Below, piece after piece: positions 38,522 to 47,324 of a DNA stretch of 64,000 nucleotides. Origin of the DNA: Streptacidiphilus sp. ASG 303 (GTDB lineage Bacteria; Actinomycetota; Actinomycetes; Streptomycetales; Streptomycetaceae). The stretch's first letter is position 1. The number at the start of each line of letters is the position of its first letter. The translations under genes and the position numbers were made by a program. The stretch covers positions 47,312 to 111,311 of the forward strand of contig NZ_JAJLRA010000020.1 in assembly GCF_020991365.1 (NCBI RefSeq), read 5' to 3'. The notes below the pieces were generated by a model. The model saw only the letters and a program-made list of their open reading frames with translations, made no database searches and was not told the DNA's origin.

Positions 38522-38607
38522 GAGGAGGCCATTGCCGTGCAGGTGTGCATACCTGTCCCCGCGGCGGTGGCCTCCTCATCTGTACGTGCTCGAGGAGGAG
38601 TCGCACC
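38522..38607 (+). promoter_or_regulatory. Structured pyrH leader with an overlapping small ORF
   Basis: GAGGAGGCCA (38522-38531) pairs perfectly with TGGCCTCCTC (38568-38577); a nested CAGGT/ACCTG stem lies inside. The left arm is itself a GAGGAGG ribosome site placed 9 bp before a GTG at 38537. From that GTG a 26-codon frame ([14 protein letters not shown]...) runs to a TGA at 38615-38617, overlapping the pyrH ATG. The arrangement is that of a translational attenuator, but that role is inference. Confidence 0.45.
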
Positions 38608-39366
38608 ATGCAGATGACCGGACAGGAGACGACCGGGGACGGCGTACGCCGCCGCGTGCTGCTCAAGCTGTCCGGCGAGGCGCTCGCCGGGGGAGGCGGC
38701 CTCGGCGTCGACCCCGACGTGGTGCACGCCATCGCCCGTGAGATCGCGGCCGTGGTCCGCGCCGGCACCCAGGTCGCCGTCGTGGTCGGCGGCGGCAACT
38801 TCTTCCGCGGCGCGGAGCTCCAGGTCCGCGGCATGGACCGGGCCCGCTCGGACTACATGGGCATGCTCGGCACGGTGATGAACTGCCTCGCCCTGCAGGA
38901 CTTCCTGATCAAGGAGGGCGTGGAGACGCGGGTGCAGACCGCCATCACCATGGGCCAGGTCGCCGAGCCCTACCTCCCGCTGCGCGCCGTGCGCCACCTG
39001 GAGAAGGGCCGCGTGGTGATCTTCGGTGCCGGTATGGGCATGCCCTACTTCTCCACCGACACCACCGCTGCCCAGCGGGCCCTGGAGATCCACGCCGAGG
39101 CCCTGCTCATGGGCAAGAACGGCGTGGACGGGGTGTACGACTCCGACCCCAAGGCCAACCCGGACGCGGTCAAGTTCGACGCGCTGGAGTACTCCGAGGT
39201 GATCGCCCGCGACCTCAAGGTCGCCGACGCGACCGCGATCACCCTCTGCAGGGACAACGACCTGCCGATCCTGGTCTTCGAACTCCTCACCGAGGGCAAC
39301 ATCGCCCGCGCGGTGCGGGGTGAGAAGATCGGCACGCTGATCAGCCGCGGGGCGGACAGGGCCTGA
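38608..39366 (+). CDS. pyrH: UMP kinase
   Basis: A 252-residue amino-acid-kinase-fold enzyme phosphorylating UMP to UDP. Motifs: [13 protein letters not shown] at the start, [42 protein letters not shown]-like [20 protein letters not shown], and [20 protein letters not shown] near the end. ATG 38608 follows GAGGAGGAG at 38592-38600. An in-frame GTG at 38545 exists but would bypass that site. frr follows after 98 bp. Confidence 0.96.
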   Translation: MQMTGQETTGDGVRRRVLLKLSGEALAGGGGLGVDPDVVHAIAREIAAVVRAGTQVAVVVGGGNFFRGAELQVRGMDRARSDYMGMLGTVMNCLALQDFLIKEGVETRVQTAITMGQVAEPYLPLRAVRHLEKGRVVIFGAGMGMPYFSTDTTAAQRALEIHAEALLMGKNGVDGVYDSDPKANPDAVKFDALEYSEVIARDLKVADATAITLCRDNDLPILVFELLTEGNIARAVRGEKIGTLISRGADRA

Positions 39367-39464
39367 CCGCCCCGGGCGGCACGGCGCAAGACGACGTTAC
39401 GGACCCCTGGCCCCGCCATCCGGGCGCGGGAGGGGGCGAGCAGGGAACCGGACAGGAGCAGACT

Positions 39465-40022
39465 GTGATCGAAGAGACCCTCCTCGAGGCCGAGGAGAAG
39501 ATGGAGAAGGCGGTCCAGGTCGCCAAGGACGACTTCGCCGCCATCCGCACCGGCCGTGCGCACCCGGCGATGTTCGCCAAGATCACCGCCGACTACTACG
39601 GCGCCCCGACGCCGATCAACCAGCTCGCCTCCTTCTCGGTGCCCGAGCCCCGGATGGCCGTCGTCACCCCGTTCGACAAGAGCGCGCTGCGGGCCATCGA
39701 GACCGCCATCCGCGACTCCGACCTCGGCGTCAACCCGACCAACGACGGCTCCCTCATCCGCGTGGTGTTCCCGCAGCTGACCGAGGAGCGCCGCCGGGAG
39801 TACATCAAGGTCGCCCGCCACAAGGGCGAGGACGCCAAGATCTCCATCCGCAGCGTCCGCCGCAAGGCCAAGGAGGCCCTGGACAAGCTGGTCAAGGACG
39901 GCGAGGTCGGCGAGGACGAGGTCCGCCGCGCCGAGAAGGAGCTCGAGGACGTCACCGGCCGCTACGTCGGCCAGGTGGACGAGCTGCTCAAGCACAAGGA
40001 AGCCGAGCTGCTCGAGGTCTGA
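39465..40022 (+). CDS. frr: Ribosome recycling factor
   Basis: A 185-residue factor that splits post-termination ribosomes with EF-G. It opens with [20 protein letters not shown], then [17 protein letters not shown], the [20 protein letters not shown] hinge and the C-terminal [22 protein letters not shown] 39465 has CAGGAG upstream. Its stop overlaps the cdsA start by one base (TGATG). Confidence 0.97.
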   Translation: MIEETLLEAEEKMEKAVQVAKDDFAAIRTGRAHPAMFAKITADYYGAPTPINQLASFSVPEPRMAVVTPFDKSALRAIETAIRDSDLGVNPTNDGSLIRVVFPQLTEERRREYIKVARHKGEDAKISIRSVRRKAKEALDKLVKDGEVGEDEVRRAEKELEDVTGRYVGQVDELLKHKEAELLEV

Positions 40023-41113
40023 TGAACCACGCCACGACTCCTCCCGGCGGGGCGGCCCCCGGCTCCGGGACCTCCCCGCAGGGCCCCGACGGGCCCGACC
40101 AGCCCGGCCGCCCCGCCGCAGGGGTCGCGGCGTACGCACCGTGGGCCGGCCCGCAGCCGCCGGCCCCCTCCGCCCTGCCCAACGACCTCGCCGAGCACCG
40201 TCCCGGGCAGGAGAACGCCGTGGCGCCGACCGACCACCACCCGTCCAGCGACGACCCCTCGGACGGGAACCCGCCCGGTGCCGCGGCGCAGCCCGCCAAG
40301 CCCCGCGGCGGACGGAACCTGCCCGCCGCGATAGGGGTCGGCGTCGGCCTGGGCGCCGTCATCGTCGCCTCGCTCTTCTTCGTCAAGGCGCTCTTCCTCG
40401 TCGTGGTGATGGCGGCGGTCGGCATCGGCGTCCGGGAGCTCACCAGCCGCCTGGCGGAGCGCAAGGACATCCGCACGCCGCAGGCCGGACTGGCCGTGGC
40501 GGGCGTCGCGATGCTCGCTGCCGCCTACGCCCTCGGCACGGAGGGCTCGGCGGCGGTGCTGGCGCTGACCGCGCTGGGGGTGCTGGTCTGGCGCATGAAG
40601 GAGCCGCCGCCGGACTACCTGCGGGACGTCACCGCCGGCATCTTCACCGCCTTCTACGTGCCCTTCCTCGCGACCTTCGTCGCCCTGATGCTGGACGCCG
40701 ACGACGGCCCGTGGCGGGTGCTCCTCTTCCTGATGGTCACCGTCTGCAGCGACACCGGCGCCTACGCGGTGGGCTTCCGGTTCGGCAGGACCAAGCTGGC
40801 GCCGCGGATCAGCCCCGGCAAGACCCGCGAGGGGCTGGCGGGCGGCATCGCCCTGTCCATGCTGGCCGGGGCGCTCGGCATGCAGTTCCTCATCGAGGGA
40901 GGCGCATGGTGGCAGGGGCTCGTCCTGGGCGCCTGCGCGGCGGTCACGGCGACCCTCGGCGACCTCGTCGAGTCGATGATCAAGCGCGACCTCGGCATCA
41001 AGGACATGGGCACCCTCCTCCCGGGCCACGGCGGCATCATGGACCGCCTGGACTCCCTGCTGCCCACCGCGCCGGTCACCTGGCTCCTCTTCACCGCCTT
41101 CGTCGGGGCCTGA
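40022..41113 (+). CDS. cdsA: Phosphatidate cytidylyltransferase (CDP-diglyceride synthase)
   Basis: A 363-residue integral membrane enzyme making CDP-diacylglycerol from phosphatidate and CTP. The first 100 residues are Pro/Gly/Ala-rich and disordered, then about eight hydrophobic helices follow. The family signature is intact near the end ([20 protein letters not shown] then [14 protein letters not shown]), with the [10 protein letters not shown] loop earlier. The start lies in the frr stop, so translation is coupled. A terminator follows. Confidence 0.95.
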   Translation: MNHATTPPGGAAPGSGTSPQGPDGPDQPGRPAAGVAAYAPWAGPQPPAPSALPNDLAEHRPGQENAVAPTDHHPSSDDPSDGNPPGAAAQPAKPRGGRNLPAAIGVGVGLGAVIVASLFFVKALFLVVVMAAVGIGVRELTSRLAERKDIRTPQAGLAVAGVAMLAAAYALGTEGSAAVLALTALGVLVWRMKEPPPDYLRDVTAGIFTAFYVPFLATFVALMLDADDGPWRVLLFLMVTVCSDTGAYAVGFRFGRTKLAPRISPGKTREGLAGGIALSMLAGALGMQFLIEGGAWWQGLVLGACAAVTATLGDLVESMIKRDLGIKDMGTLLPGHGGIMDRLDSLLPTAPVTWLLFTAFVGA

Positions 41114-41156
41114 CCCCGCCGCCCGGCACCCCGCACCCCGCACCGCGCTGCTCCAC

Positions 41157-41187
41157 GGCGGCCCCGGCCCTCCCGGCCGGGGCCGCC
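41157..41187 (+). terminator. Terminator after cdsA
   Basis: Perfect 13-bp arms (41157-41169 and 41175-41187) with a CTCCC loop. Confidence 0.8.
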
Positions 41188-41339
41188 GCCGCGTCCGGGG
41201 CCCGACTCCCGGGGCAGTCCGGAGACGGTGCCACGGGCGGCGGCAGCGGTCCGACGGCGGCAGCGGACCGCCGGCGGTGACCGCATCCCCACCACGCCCA
41301 CCTGGGCCGGTCGAGTTGATCTGCGACACTGGACGGACC

Positions 41340-42440
41340 ATGCCTGCACCCGGAGAACTCACCTTCGTCGCGCCGCGCGGCGCCAAGCCGCCCCGCCACC
41401 TCGCCGACCTCAGCCCCGCCGAACGCAAGGAGGCCGTGGCCGAGCTGGGCGAGAAGCCGTTCCGCGCGAACCAGCTGTCCCGCCACTACTTCGGCCGGCT
41501 CTCCGCCGACCCCGCCGAGTGGACCGACATCCCCGCCGCGTCGCGCGAGAAGCTGGCCGGGGCGCTGCTGCCGGACCTGATGTCCGTGGTGCGGCACGTC
41601 TCGTGCGACGACGACACCACCCGCAAGACCCTGTGGAAGCTCTTCGACGGCACCCTGGTCGAGTCGGTGCTGATGCGCTACCCGGACCGGGTCACCATGT
41701 GCATCAGCTCGCAGGCCGGCTGCGGCATGAACTGCCCGTTCTGCGCCACCGGCCAGGCCGGCCTCACCCGCAACCTCTCCACGGCCGAGATCGTGGAGCA
41801 GATCGCCGCGGGCATGCGCGCGCTCCAGGCGGGGGAGATCCCCGGCGGCCCGGCGCGGCTGAGCAACGTGGTCTTCATGGGCATGGGCGAGCCGCTGGCC
41901 AACTACAACCGGGTGGTCGCGGCGATCCGCCGGCTCACCGACCCCTCGCCCGACGGCCTGGGCCTGTCGCAGCGCGGCATCACCGTCTCCACGGTGGGCC
42001 TGGTCCCGGCCATGAACCGGCTGGCCGACGAGGGCATGAGCGTCCGTCTCGCGCTCTCCCTGCACGCGCCCGACGACGAGCTGCGCGACACCCTCGTCCC
42101 GGTGAACACCCGGTGGAAGGTGGCCGAGGTGCTGGACGCCGCGTGGCACTACGCGGACCGCTCCAACCGGCGGGTCTCCGTCGAGTACGCACTGATCAAG
42201 GACATCAACGACCAGGCGTGGCGGGCCGACCTGCTCGGCCGCAAGCTGAAGAACCGCCGGGTCCACGTGAACCTGATCCCGCTCAACCCCACGCCCGGCT
42301 CCAAGTGGACCGCCTCGCGCCCCGAGGACGAGCGGGAGTTCGTCCGCCGCCTGGAGGCGCACGGCGTGCCCGTGACCGTCCGCGACACCCGCGGCCAGGA
42401 GATCGACGGCGCCTGCGGCCAGCTCGCCGCGGCGGGCTGA
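41340..42440 (+). CDS. rlmN: 23S rRNA (A2503-C2)/tRNA (A37-C2) methyltransferase RlmN
   Basis: A 366-residue radical-SAM methyltransferase. The cluster motif is C128-x3-C132-x2-C135 ([13 protein letters not shown]), with Cys121 before it and Cys359 in the [11 protein letters not shown] end as the two mechanistic cysteines. [13 protein letters not shown] and the [15 protein letters not shown] block are typical. ATG 41340 gives the family start [13 protein letters not shown]. Resistance-type Cfr enzymes are related, but the N-terminal helical domain here is RlmN-like. Confidence 0.95.
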   Translation: MPAPGELTFVAPRGAKPPRHLADLSPAERKEAVAELGEKPFRANQLSRHYFGRLSADPAEWTDIPAASREKLAGALLPDLMSVVRHVSCDDDTTRKTLWKLFDGTLVESVLMRYPDRVTMCISSQAGCGMNCPFCATGQAGLTRNLSTAEIVEQIAAGMRALQAGEIPGGPARLSNVVFMGMGEPLANYNRVVAAIRRLTDPSPDGLGLSQRGITVSTVGLVPAMNRLADEGMSVRLALSLHAPDDELRDTLVPVNTRWKVAEVLDAAWHYADRSNRRVSVEYALIKDINDQAWRADLLGRKLKNRRVHVNLIPLNPTPGSKWTASRPEDEREFVRRLEAHGVPVTVRDTRGQEIDGACGQLAAAG

Positions 42441-42472
42441 CCCCGGAGCCCGGTCCCGTCCCGTACGCAGAC

Positions 42473-42514
42473 GTCCGGCCCGGCCCGCACCGACCGGTGC
42501 GGGCCGGGCCGGAC
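42473..42514. terminator. Bidirectional terminator between rlmN and the ABC permease
   Basis: Perfect 20-bp arms (42473-42492 and 42495-42514) with an AC turn, between convergent stops at 42440 and 42520. It is among the strongest hairpins in the window. Confidence 0.85.
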
Positions 42515-42519
42515 CCGTC

Positions 42520-43668
42520 TCAGCGCAGGGCCGCCGCCGTCAGCGCGGCGGCCCCGACGGCGGCGAGCAGCAGCACGGACCCGGCCGCGCCGGCCCGTAC
42601 CAGTGCGGCGCGCCGTACCAGCCCGGTGCCCGCGCCCATCCGCCGCACGAGGTCCAGCCGGGGGACCCGGGCGGAACGGGCGCCGACGAGCCGTACCCCG
42701 GCCACCGCGACGGCGCACAGTCCCACCAGGGCGGCGTCCGCCACGGGCAGCACGCCGCCCGGTCCGTGCCCGGCCGCCCAGCGCTGCGCGGCGGCCACGG
42801 CGGCCCCTGCCAGGACGGCGGGCAGCCCCAGCGGGACGCCGAGCCGCACGGCCTCGGCCTGCAGCCCGCGGCCCGCCAGCAGGCGCACGGCGTACGGGCG
42901 GCCCGCGACGAGCAGCCGCCCCGCCGCCGCCAGCAGCAGCGGAGCGGTGAGGACGAGGCCCAGCAGGGCCAGGACCCCGCCGGCCGCCCCGGCCGTGGTG
43001 GCGGCCCCCAGCCCGGCGGGGAGGTGGAGGCGGCCGCCGCCCCCGTGCCGCCCGTAGAGCTCCAGTGCGGTGCCGACCGCGACGGCGGCGGGTGCGGCCG
43101 CGGCGCGCAGCGGCCCGAGGGGCTGCACCCCGCTCTCGGGCCGCTGCCCGGGCAGGGTGTCGCGGAGGGGCCCGGCCGCGACGGCGGCGGCCGCGGCGAC
43201 CAGGGGGACGACCAGCAGCAGGGTGAGCGGCGCCGCGGCGGGCAGCCGCGCGCCCATGCCCACCTCGGGGGCCAGCTCGGCCCCGGCGATGTCGTTGCGC
43301 AGGACCAGGAAGCCGACCAGCGCCAGCAGACTGCCCGCGGCGCAGGCGAGCGCGGTCTCGCCCGCGACGAGGAGGCGGATCCGCAGGGGGCCCGCCCCGG
43401 CGGCCGCCAGGCCGGCGATGCGCCCGGGTCGCCGGTCCGGGAGGGCGCGGGCGCACGAGGCGGCGAGCCAGCCGGTCGCGGCGAGGGCGGGCAGGCACCA
43501 GCCGAGGCGGGCGGCCGAGACCGCGACGGCGGTTCCGGGCGGGTCGACCAGGGCGCGGCCGAGCGCCCGCAGCAGCAGGGCCGCGGTGGCGGCGGCTGCC
43601 GCCGCGGTGAGGATCCAGCGACCGAGGTCGAGGACCCGGTAGCCCCGGGCCAGGCGGAGGTAGAACAC
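42520..43668 (-). CDS. ABC transporter permease-like membrane protein
   Basis: A 382-residue, Ala/Leu-rich protein with about eight predicted transmembrane helices and short loops, ending in a hydrophobic C-terminus (SVLLLAAVGAAALTAAALR). No binding-protein or FtsX/MacB large periplasmic domain is visible. It follows, in the same direction, the ABC ATPase gene 150 bp upstream, so the two likely form one exporter. Substrate unknown. GTG 43668 is the chosen start. Confidence 0.7.
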   Translation of the reverse strand: MFYLRLARGYRVLDLGRWILTAAAAAATAALLLRALGRALVDPPGTAVAVSAARLGWCLPALAATGWLAASCARALPDRRPGRIAGLAAAGAGPLRIRLLVAGETALACAAGSLLALVGFLVLRNDIAGAELAPEVGMGARLPAAAPLTLLLVVPLVAAAAAVAAGPLRDTLPGQRPESGVQPLGPLRAAAAPAAVAVGTALELYGRHGGGGRLHLPAGLGAATTAGAAGGVLALLGLVLTAPLLLAAAGRLLVAGRPYAVRLLAGRGLQAEAVRLGVPLGLPAVLAGAAVAAAQRWAAGHGPGGVLPVADAALVGLCAVAVAGVRLVGARSARVPRLDLVRRMGAGTGLVRRAALVRAGAAGSVLLLAAVGAAALTAAALR

Positions 43669-43818
43669 CGGTGGGCGGCTTCCTTCCGGGTCCGGACGCC
43701 CCGACGGGCGGCCGTGCGAACGCTGCGTCAGGCAGGAGTGGCGGTTCGGGCGTTGGGGTCGGGCGTTGGGGTTGTGTGGTGGGTCGGGCGGAACTGCGGG
43801 CGGTACGGGTGCGGCGGG

Positions 43819-44946
43819 TCAGGCGGGTGCGGCCGCCGCCGCGGCTGCGGCCTCCGCGAGGGGGGCCGCCGGCTCGGAGAGGGCCCCGTCCAGCAGGGCC
43901 ACGGACCGGTCGGCGTGCCGGGCCTGCCCGGGGTCGTTCAGGGCCAGCACCAGGGTGAGCCCGTGGGAGCGGGCGGCGGTGCCGAGCACGCGCAGCACCT
44001 GCTCCCCGGCGTCGCGGTGCAGCGGTGCGGTGGGGTCGTCGGCGAGGACGAGGCGGGGCAGCGGCGCGAGGGCGCGGGCGACCGCGACCCGCTGCCGCTG
44101 CTCCTGGGTCAGTTCGGCGGGCCGCAGGCGGGCGCAGCCGGCGACGTCGAGCCGCTCCAGCCACTCGGCCGCCGCGGTGTACGCGGCGCGGCGCCCGGCA
44201 CCGGCCAGGAGCAGCGGCAGGGCGGCGTTCTCCCGGACGGTCAGCTCCGGGACGAGCTGCGGCTCGGAGCCGACCCAGCCGACGTGCTCGCGGCGGAGCC
44301 GCTCCCGTTCGGTCCGGGGGAGGGAGTGGAGCGGCCGTCCGGCGAACCAGACCTCGCCGTCGTCCACGGGCAGCAGTCCGCCGAGGCATCCGAGGAGGGT
44401 CGTCTTGCCGGACCCGCGGGGGCCGGTGACCGCCAGCACCTCCCCCTGCCGCACGGTGAGGGAGACGCCGCGCAGCGCCGCCGTCCCGTCCAGGGACTTC
44501 AGCACGCCGGACGCCCGGACCAGGTCGGCCTCCGCGGGCGGTCCGGCCTCCGCGGACGCGCCGGCGACGCCGGCTTCCCCGGGCGCGCCCTCCGAGGGTG
44601 CCCCGGCCTCTCCGCGGGCCCCGGCCTCCGCCGGTCCCGCCGGCGCCTCGGCCTCCGCGGCTGCGTCCGCGTCCTCGGCGGGTGCGCCAGCCCCGTCGGC
44701 CGGTGCGTCCGCCCCGCCGACCGCTGCGTCCGCGTCCTCGGCGGGTGCGCCGGCCCCGTCCCCGGGCGCGTCGCCCCTGCCGGGCCGGGACGCCCCGCGC
44801 TTCGTGCCCTTCGGGCGCCTCCCGCGCCTCCCGCTCCCCGCGGGCGTGCCGTCGCCCGCGGGGGTGGCGGCACCCTCGGGCGGGCCGCCGTCCGCGGGTG
44901 CGTCGCTGTCCCCGGGCACGTCGCTCTCCGGCGGGGCCGCTGTCAA
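43819..44946 (-). CDS. ABC transporter ATP-binding protein with long repeat-rich N-terminus
   Basis: A 375-residue ATPase of the LolD/MacB type. Its first 140 residues are Ala/Pro/Gly/Asp low complexity with a repeated DGAGAPAEDADAA unit; the ATPase follows: Walker A GPRGSGKTT (175-183), Q-loop region VGSEPQLVPELTV, a degenerate signature LTQEQ (279-283, for LSGGQ) and Walker B ending ADDPTA, where Asp304 replaces the catalytic Glu. TTG 44946 is well supported by GGAGG at 44952-44956. Partner: the permease at 42520-43668. Confidence 0.85.
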   Translation of the reverse strand: MTAAPPESDVPGDSDAPADGGPPEGAATPAGDGTPAGSGRRGRRPKGTKRGASRPGRGDAPGDGAGAPAEDADAAVGGADAPADGAGAPAEDADAAAEAEAPAGPAEAGARGEAGAPSEGAPGEAGVAGASAEAGPPAEADLVRASGVLKSLDGTAALRGVSLTVRQGEVLAVTGPRGSGKTTLLGCLGGLLPVDDGEVWFAGRPLHSLPRTERERLRREHVGWVGSEPQLVPELTVRENAALPLLLAGAGRRAAYTAAAEWLERLDVAGCARLRPAELTQEQRQRVAVARALAPLPRLVLADDPTAPLHRDAGEQVLRVLGTAARSHGLTLVLALNDPGQARHADRSVALLDGALSEPAAPLAEAAAAAAAAPA

Positions 44947-45221
44947 GAGAACCTCCGGCTCTAGGTGTGGGATGCCAGGTTAGAGGGCCCAGGACACGGG
45001 AAGGTCGCGGCACACGATCCCCATGGCATCCAATCGGATATATCAGACCGTCGAATGCCCCTGCCCGCATCCCGGTGCGCCCGGATGCAGCAGGGGGCGC
45101 CGGGAGGCCGCGGGCCGGCCGCGGGTCCGCCGGGAGGTGCCCCGGACGCACCGGGGGCGGTCCCCGGCGTACCGGGAACCGCCCCTGGCGGAGGGTGGGA
45201 CAGAGAGTCCGCGTGCGATCG
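44947..45221. promoter_or_regulatory. Gap with the aminotransferase terminator and the ABC promoter region
   Basis: No gene. A hairpin with 14-bp arms (45154-45167 and 45172-45185, one mismatch, loop CGTA) follows the leftward aminotransferase stop. Around 45035-45043 a rare AT-rich GATATATC palindrome occurs, a candidate operator or -10 region for the leftward ABC genes. Confidence 0.45.
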
Positions 45222-46598
45222 TCAGATCTTGGTCCACGCCTCGGTGAGGGTGGCCCGCAGGATCTGCTCGATCTCGTCGAAGGTCGACTGGTCGGAGATC
45301 AGCGGCGGGGCCAGCTGGATCACCGGGTCGCCGCGGTCGTCGGCGCGGCAGTACAGGCCGTTCTCGAAGAGCTTCTTGGAGACGTGCCCGTACAGGACGC
45401 GCTCGACCTCGTCGTCGTTGAAGGTCTCCTTGGTGGCCTTGTCCTTCACCAGCTCGATGCCGTAGAAGTACCCGTTGCCGCGCACGTCGCCGACGATCGG
45501 CAGGTCGTGCAGCCGCTGCAGGGTCGACAGGAACTTGTGCTCGTTGTCGAGCACGTGCTGGTTGAGGCCCTCGCGCTCGAAGATGTCGAGGTTGGCCAGC
45601 GCCACCGCCGCGGAGACCGGGTGGCCGCCGAAGGTGTAGCCGTGCAGGAAGGTGTTGTCGCCCTTGTAGAACGGCTCGGCGAGGCGGTCGGAGATGATCG
45701 TCGCGCCGATCGGGGAGTAGCCCGAGGTCATGCCCTTGGCGCAGGTGATCATGTCCGGCTGGTAGCCGAACTTGTCGGCGCCGAACATGGTGCCCAGGCG
45801 GCCGAAGGCGCAGATGACCTCGTCCGAGACGAGCAGCACGTCGTGGCGGTCGCAGATCTCGCGCACCCGCTGGAAGTACCCGGGCGGCGGCGGGAAGCAG
45901 CCGCCGGCGTTCTGCACCGGCTCCAGGAAGACGGCGGCGACGGTGTCCGGGCCCTCGAAGAGGATCTGCTGCTCGATCTGGTCGGCGGCCCAGCGGCCGA
46001 AGGCCTCCGGGTCGTCGCCGTAGAACGGCGCGCGGTAGATGTTGGTGTTCGGCGCCTTGTGGGTGCCCGGCACCAGCGGCTCGAACGGGGCCTTCAGGCC
46101 CGGCAGGCCGGTGATGGACAGGGCGCCCTGCGGGGTGCCGTGGTAGGCGACGGCACGCGAGATGACCTTGTACTTGGTCGGCTTGCCGGTCAGCTTGAAG
46201 TACTGCTTGGCCAGCTTCCAGGCGGTCTCGACCGCCTCGCCGCCGCCGGTGGAGAAGAAGACCTTGTTGAGGTCGCCGGGCGCGTAGTGGGCGAGGCGCT
46301 CGGCCAGCTCGATCGCCTTGGGGTGGGCGTAGCTCCACACCGGGAAGAAGGCGAGCTCGGCGGCCTGCTTGGCGGCGACCTCGGCCAGCTCGCGGCGGCC
46401 GTGGCCGGCCTGCACGACGAAGAGGCCGGCGAGGCCGTCGAGGTACTTGCGGCCCTCGGAGTCGTAGACGTAGGTGCCCTCGCCCCTGACGATGGTGGGG
46501 ACGGGGGCGTTCTCGTACGACGACATCCGGGTGAAGTGCATCCACAGATGGTCGTAGGCGGACTTCGAGAGGTCCTTCTGGTCCGGGTTCGCGGTCAT
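45222..46598 (-). CDS. Class III aminotransferase (putrescine/omega-amino type)
   Basis: A 458-residue PLP enzyme that moves an amino group from an omega-amine to pyruvate or 2-oxoglutarate. Landmarks are STGGGEAVETAWKLAKQYF, the cofactor Asp259 (LLVSDEVICAFGRLG) and the Schiff-base Lys288 (ITCAKGMTSGYSPIGA). FFPVWSYAHP near residue 85 is typical of the omega-transaminases acting on beta-alanine, putrescine or GABA. The ATG overlaps the stop of the Lrp gene (ATGA), so enzyme and regulator are co-translated. The neighbouring aldehyde dehydrogenases suggest a diamine substrate; the exact one is open. Confidence 0.88.
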   Translation of the reverse strand: MTANPDQKDLSKSAYDHLWMHFTRMSSYENAPVPTIVRGEGTYVYDSEGRKYLDGLAGLFVVQAGHGRRELAEVAAKQAAELAFFPVWSYAHPKAIELAERLAHYAPGDLNKVFFSTGGGEAVETAWKLAKQYFKLTGKPTKYKVISRAVAYHGTPQGALSITGLPGLKAPFEPLVPGTHKAPNTNIYRAPFYGDDPEAFGRWAADQIEQQILFEGPDTVAAVFLEPVQNAGGCFPPPPGYFQRVREICDRHDVLLVSDEVICAFGRLGTMFGADKFGYQPDMITCAKGMTSGYSPIGATIISDRLAEPFYKGDNTFLHGYTFGGHPVSAAVALANLDIFEREGLNQHVLDNEHKFLSTLQRLHDLPIVGDVRGNGYFYGIELVKDKATKETFNDDEVERVLYGHVSKKLFENGLYCRADDRGDPVIQLAPPLISDQSTFDEIEQILRATLTEAWTKI

Positions 46599-47077
46599 CT
46601 GGTGCCCCAGGTGTAGGTCTGTTTCCGGAGCTTCAGGTAGACGAAGCTCTCGGTGCTCCGCACGCCGGGTAGGGCGCGGATGCGCTTGTTGATCAGGTCG
46701 AGGAGGTGCTCGTCGTCCTCGCAGACCAGCTCGGCCAGCAGGTCGAACGAGCCTGCGGTGGCGACGACGTAGTCCACCTCGTCCAGTGCGGCCAGTGCGT
46801 CGGCGACGGGGTCGATGTCCCCCTCGACGTTGATGCCGACCATCGCCTGCCGCGCGAACCCGACCGTGAGGGGGTCGGTGACGGCGACGATCTGCATCAC
46901 GCCCTGGTCGAGCAGCTTCTGCACGCGCTGCCGCACGGCCGCCTCCGACAGGCCGACGGCCTTGCCGATGGCGGCGTACGGGCGGCGGCCGTCCTCCTGC
47001 AACTGCTCGATGATCGCCTTCGATACGGAGTCGAGGGGAACGCTGCCGTTCCGGTCGCGGTTGGCCACGGCCACCAC
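46595..47077 (-). CDS. Lrp/AsnC family transcriptional regulator (1)
   Basis: A 160-residue feast/famine regulator. DNA-binding helix-turn-helix at about 12-60 (SKAIIEQLQEDGRRPYAAIG, VGLSEAAVRQRVQKLLDQGV), then an effector-binding RAM domain (VDYVVATAGSFDLLAELVCE, INKRIRALPGVRSTESFVYL). It is coupled to the aminotransferase by ATGA overlap and divergent from the dehydrogenase gene at 47325, so it likely controls both and senses an amino acid or amine. GTG 47077 or 47074 are equivalent starts without strong ribosome sites. Confidence 0.9.
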   Translation of the reverse strand: MVAVANRDRNGSVPLDSVSKAIIEQLQEDGRRPYAAIGKAVGLSEAAVRQRVQKLLDQGVMQIVAVTDPLTVGFARQAMVGINVEGDIDPVADALAALDEVDYVVATAGSFDLLAELVCEDDEHLLDLINKRIRALPGVRSTESFVYLKLRKQTYTWGTR

Positions 47078-47100
47078 TCTGCCCGATCGACCGCCTGTTC

Positions 47101-47151
47101 GCAAGGGAATCCGTCGCCGATCTTCGATTCGGGCACTGATTCCATCGTTCT
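47101..47151. promoter_or_regulatory. Candidate operator between Lrp(1) and the divergent dehydrogenase
   Basis: GGAATC at 47106-47111 and GATTCC at 47138-47143 form a dyad. CGATTCGG (47125-47132) and ATCGTTCT (47144-47151) recur before the second aminotransferase gene. The position just upstream of the Lrp start fits autoregulation. Confidence 0.4.
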
Positions 47152-47324
47152 TGCCGTTCGGGTATGTCGATACCGTCGGCCCCGCCGCTAGGGTGGGTCG
47201 CGTGTGCGGCGGCCGTGTGCGCGAGCGGCGGTACCGTCCGTCCGCAATCCGTACATACTTCAGTGCACCGTGCACCGCCCGGTGCGGCCACCCGGCGGCC
47301 CGGGCACGACTCGAGGAGAGGTCC

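Noticed and set aside
38545..38607. Extended pyrH start at GTG 38545
   Set aside because: GAGGAGGAG before ATG 38608 is a far better site, and the extension is Cys/Arg-rich and unlike UMP kinases.
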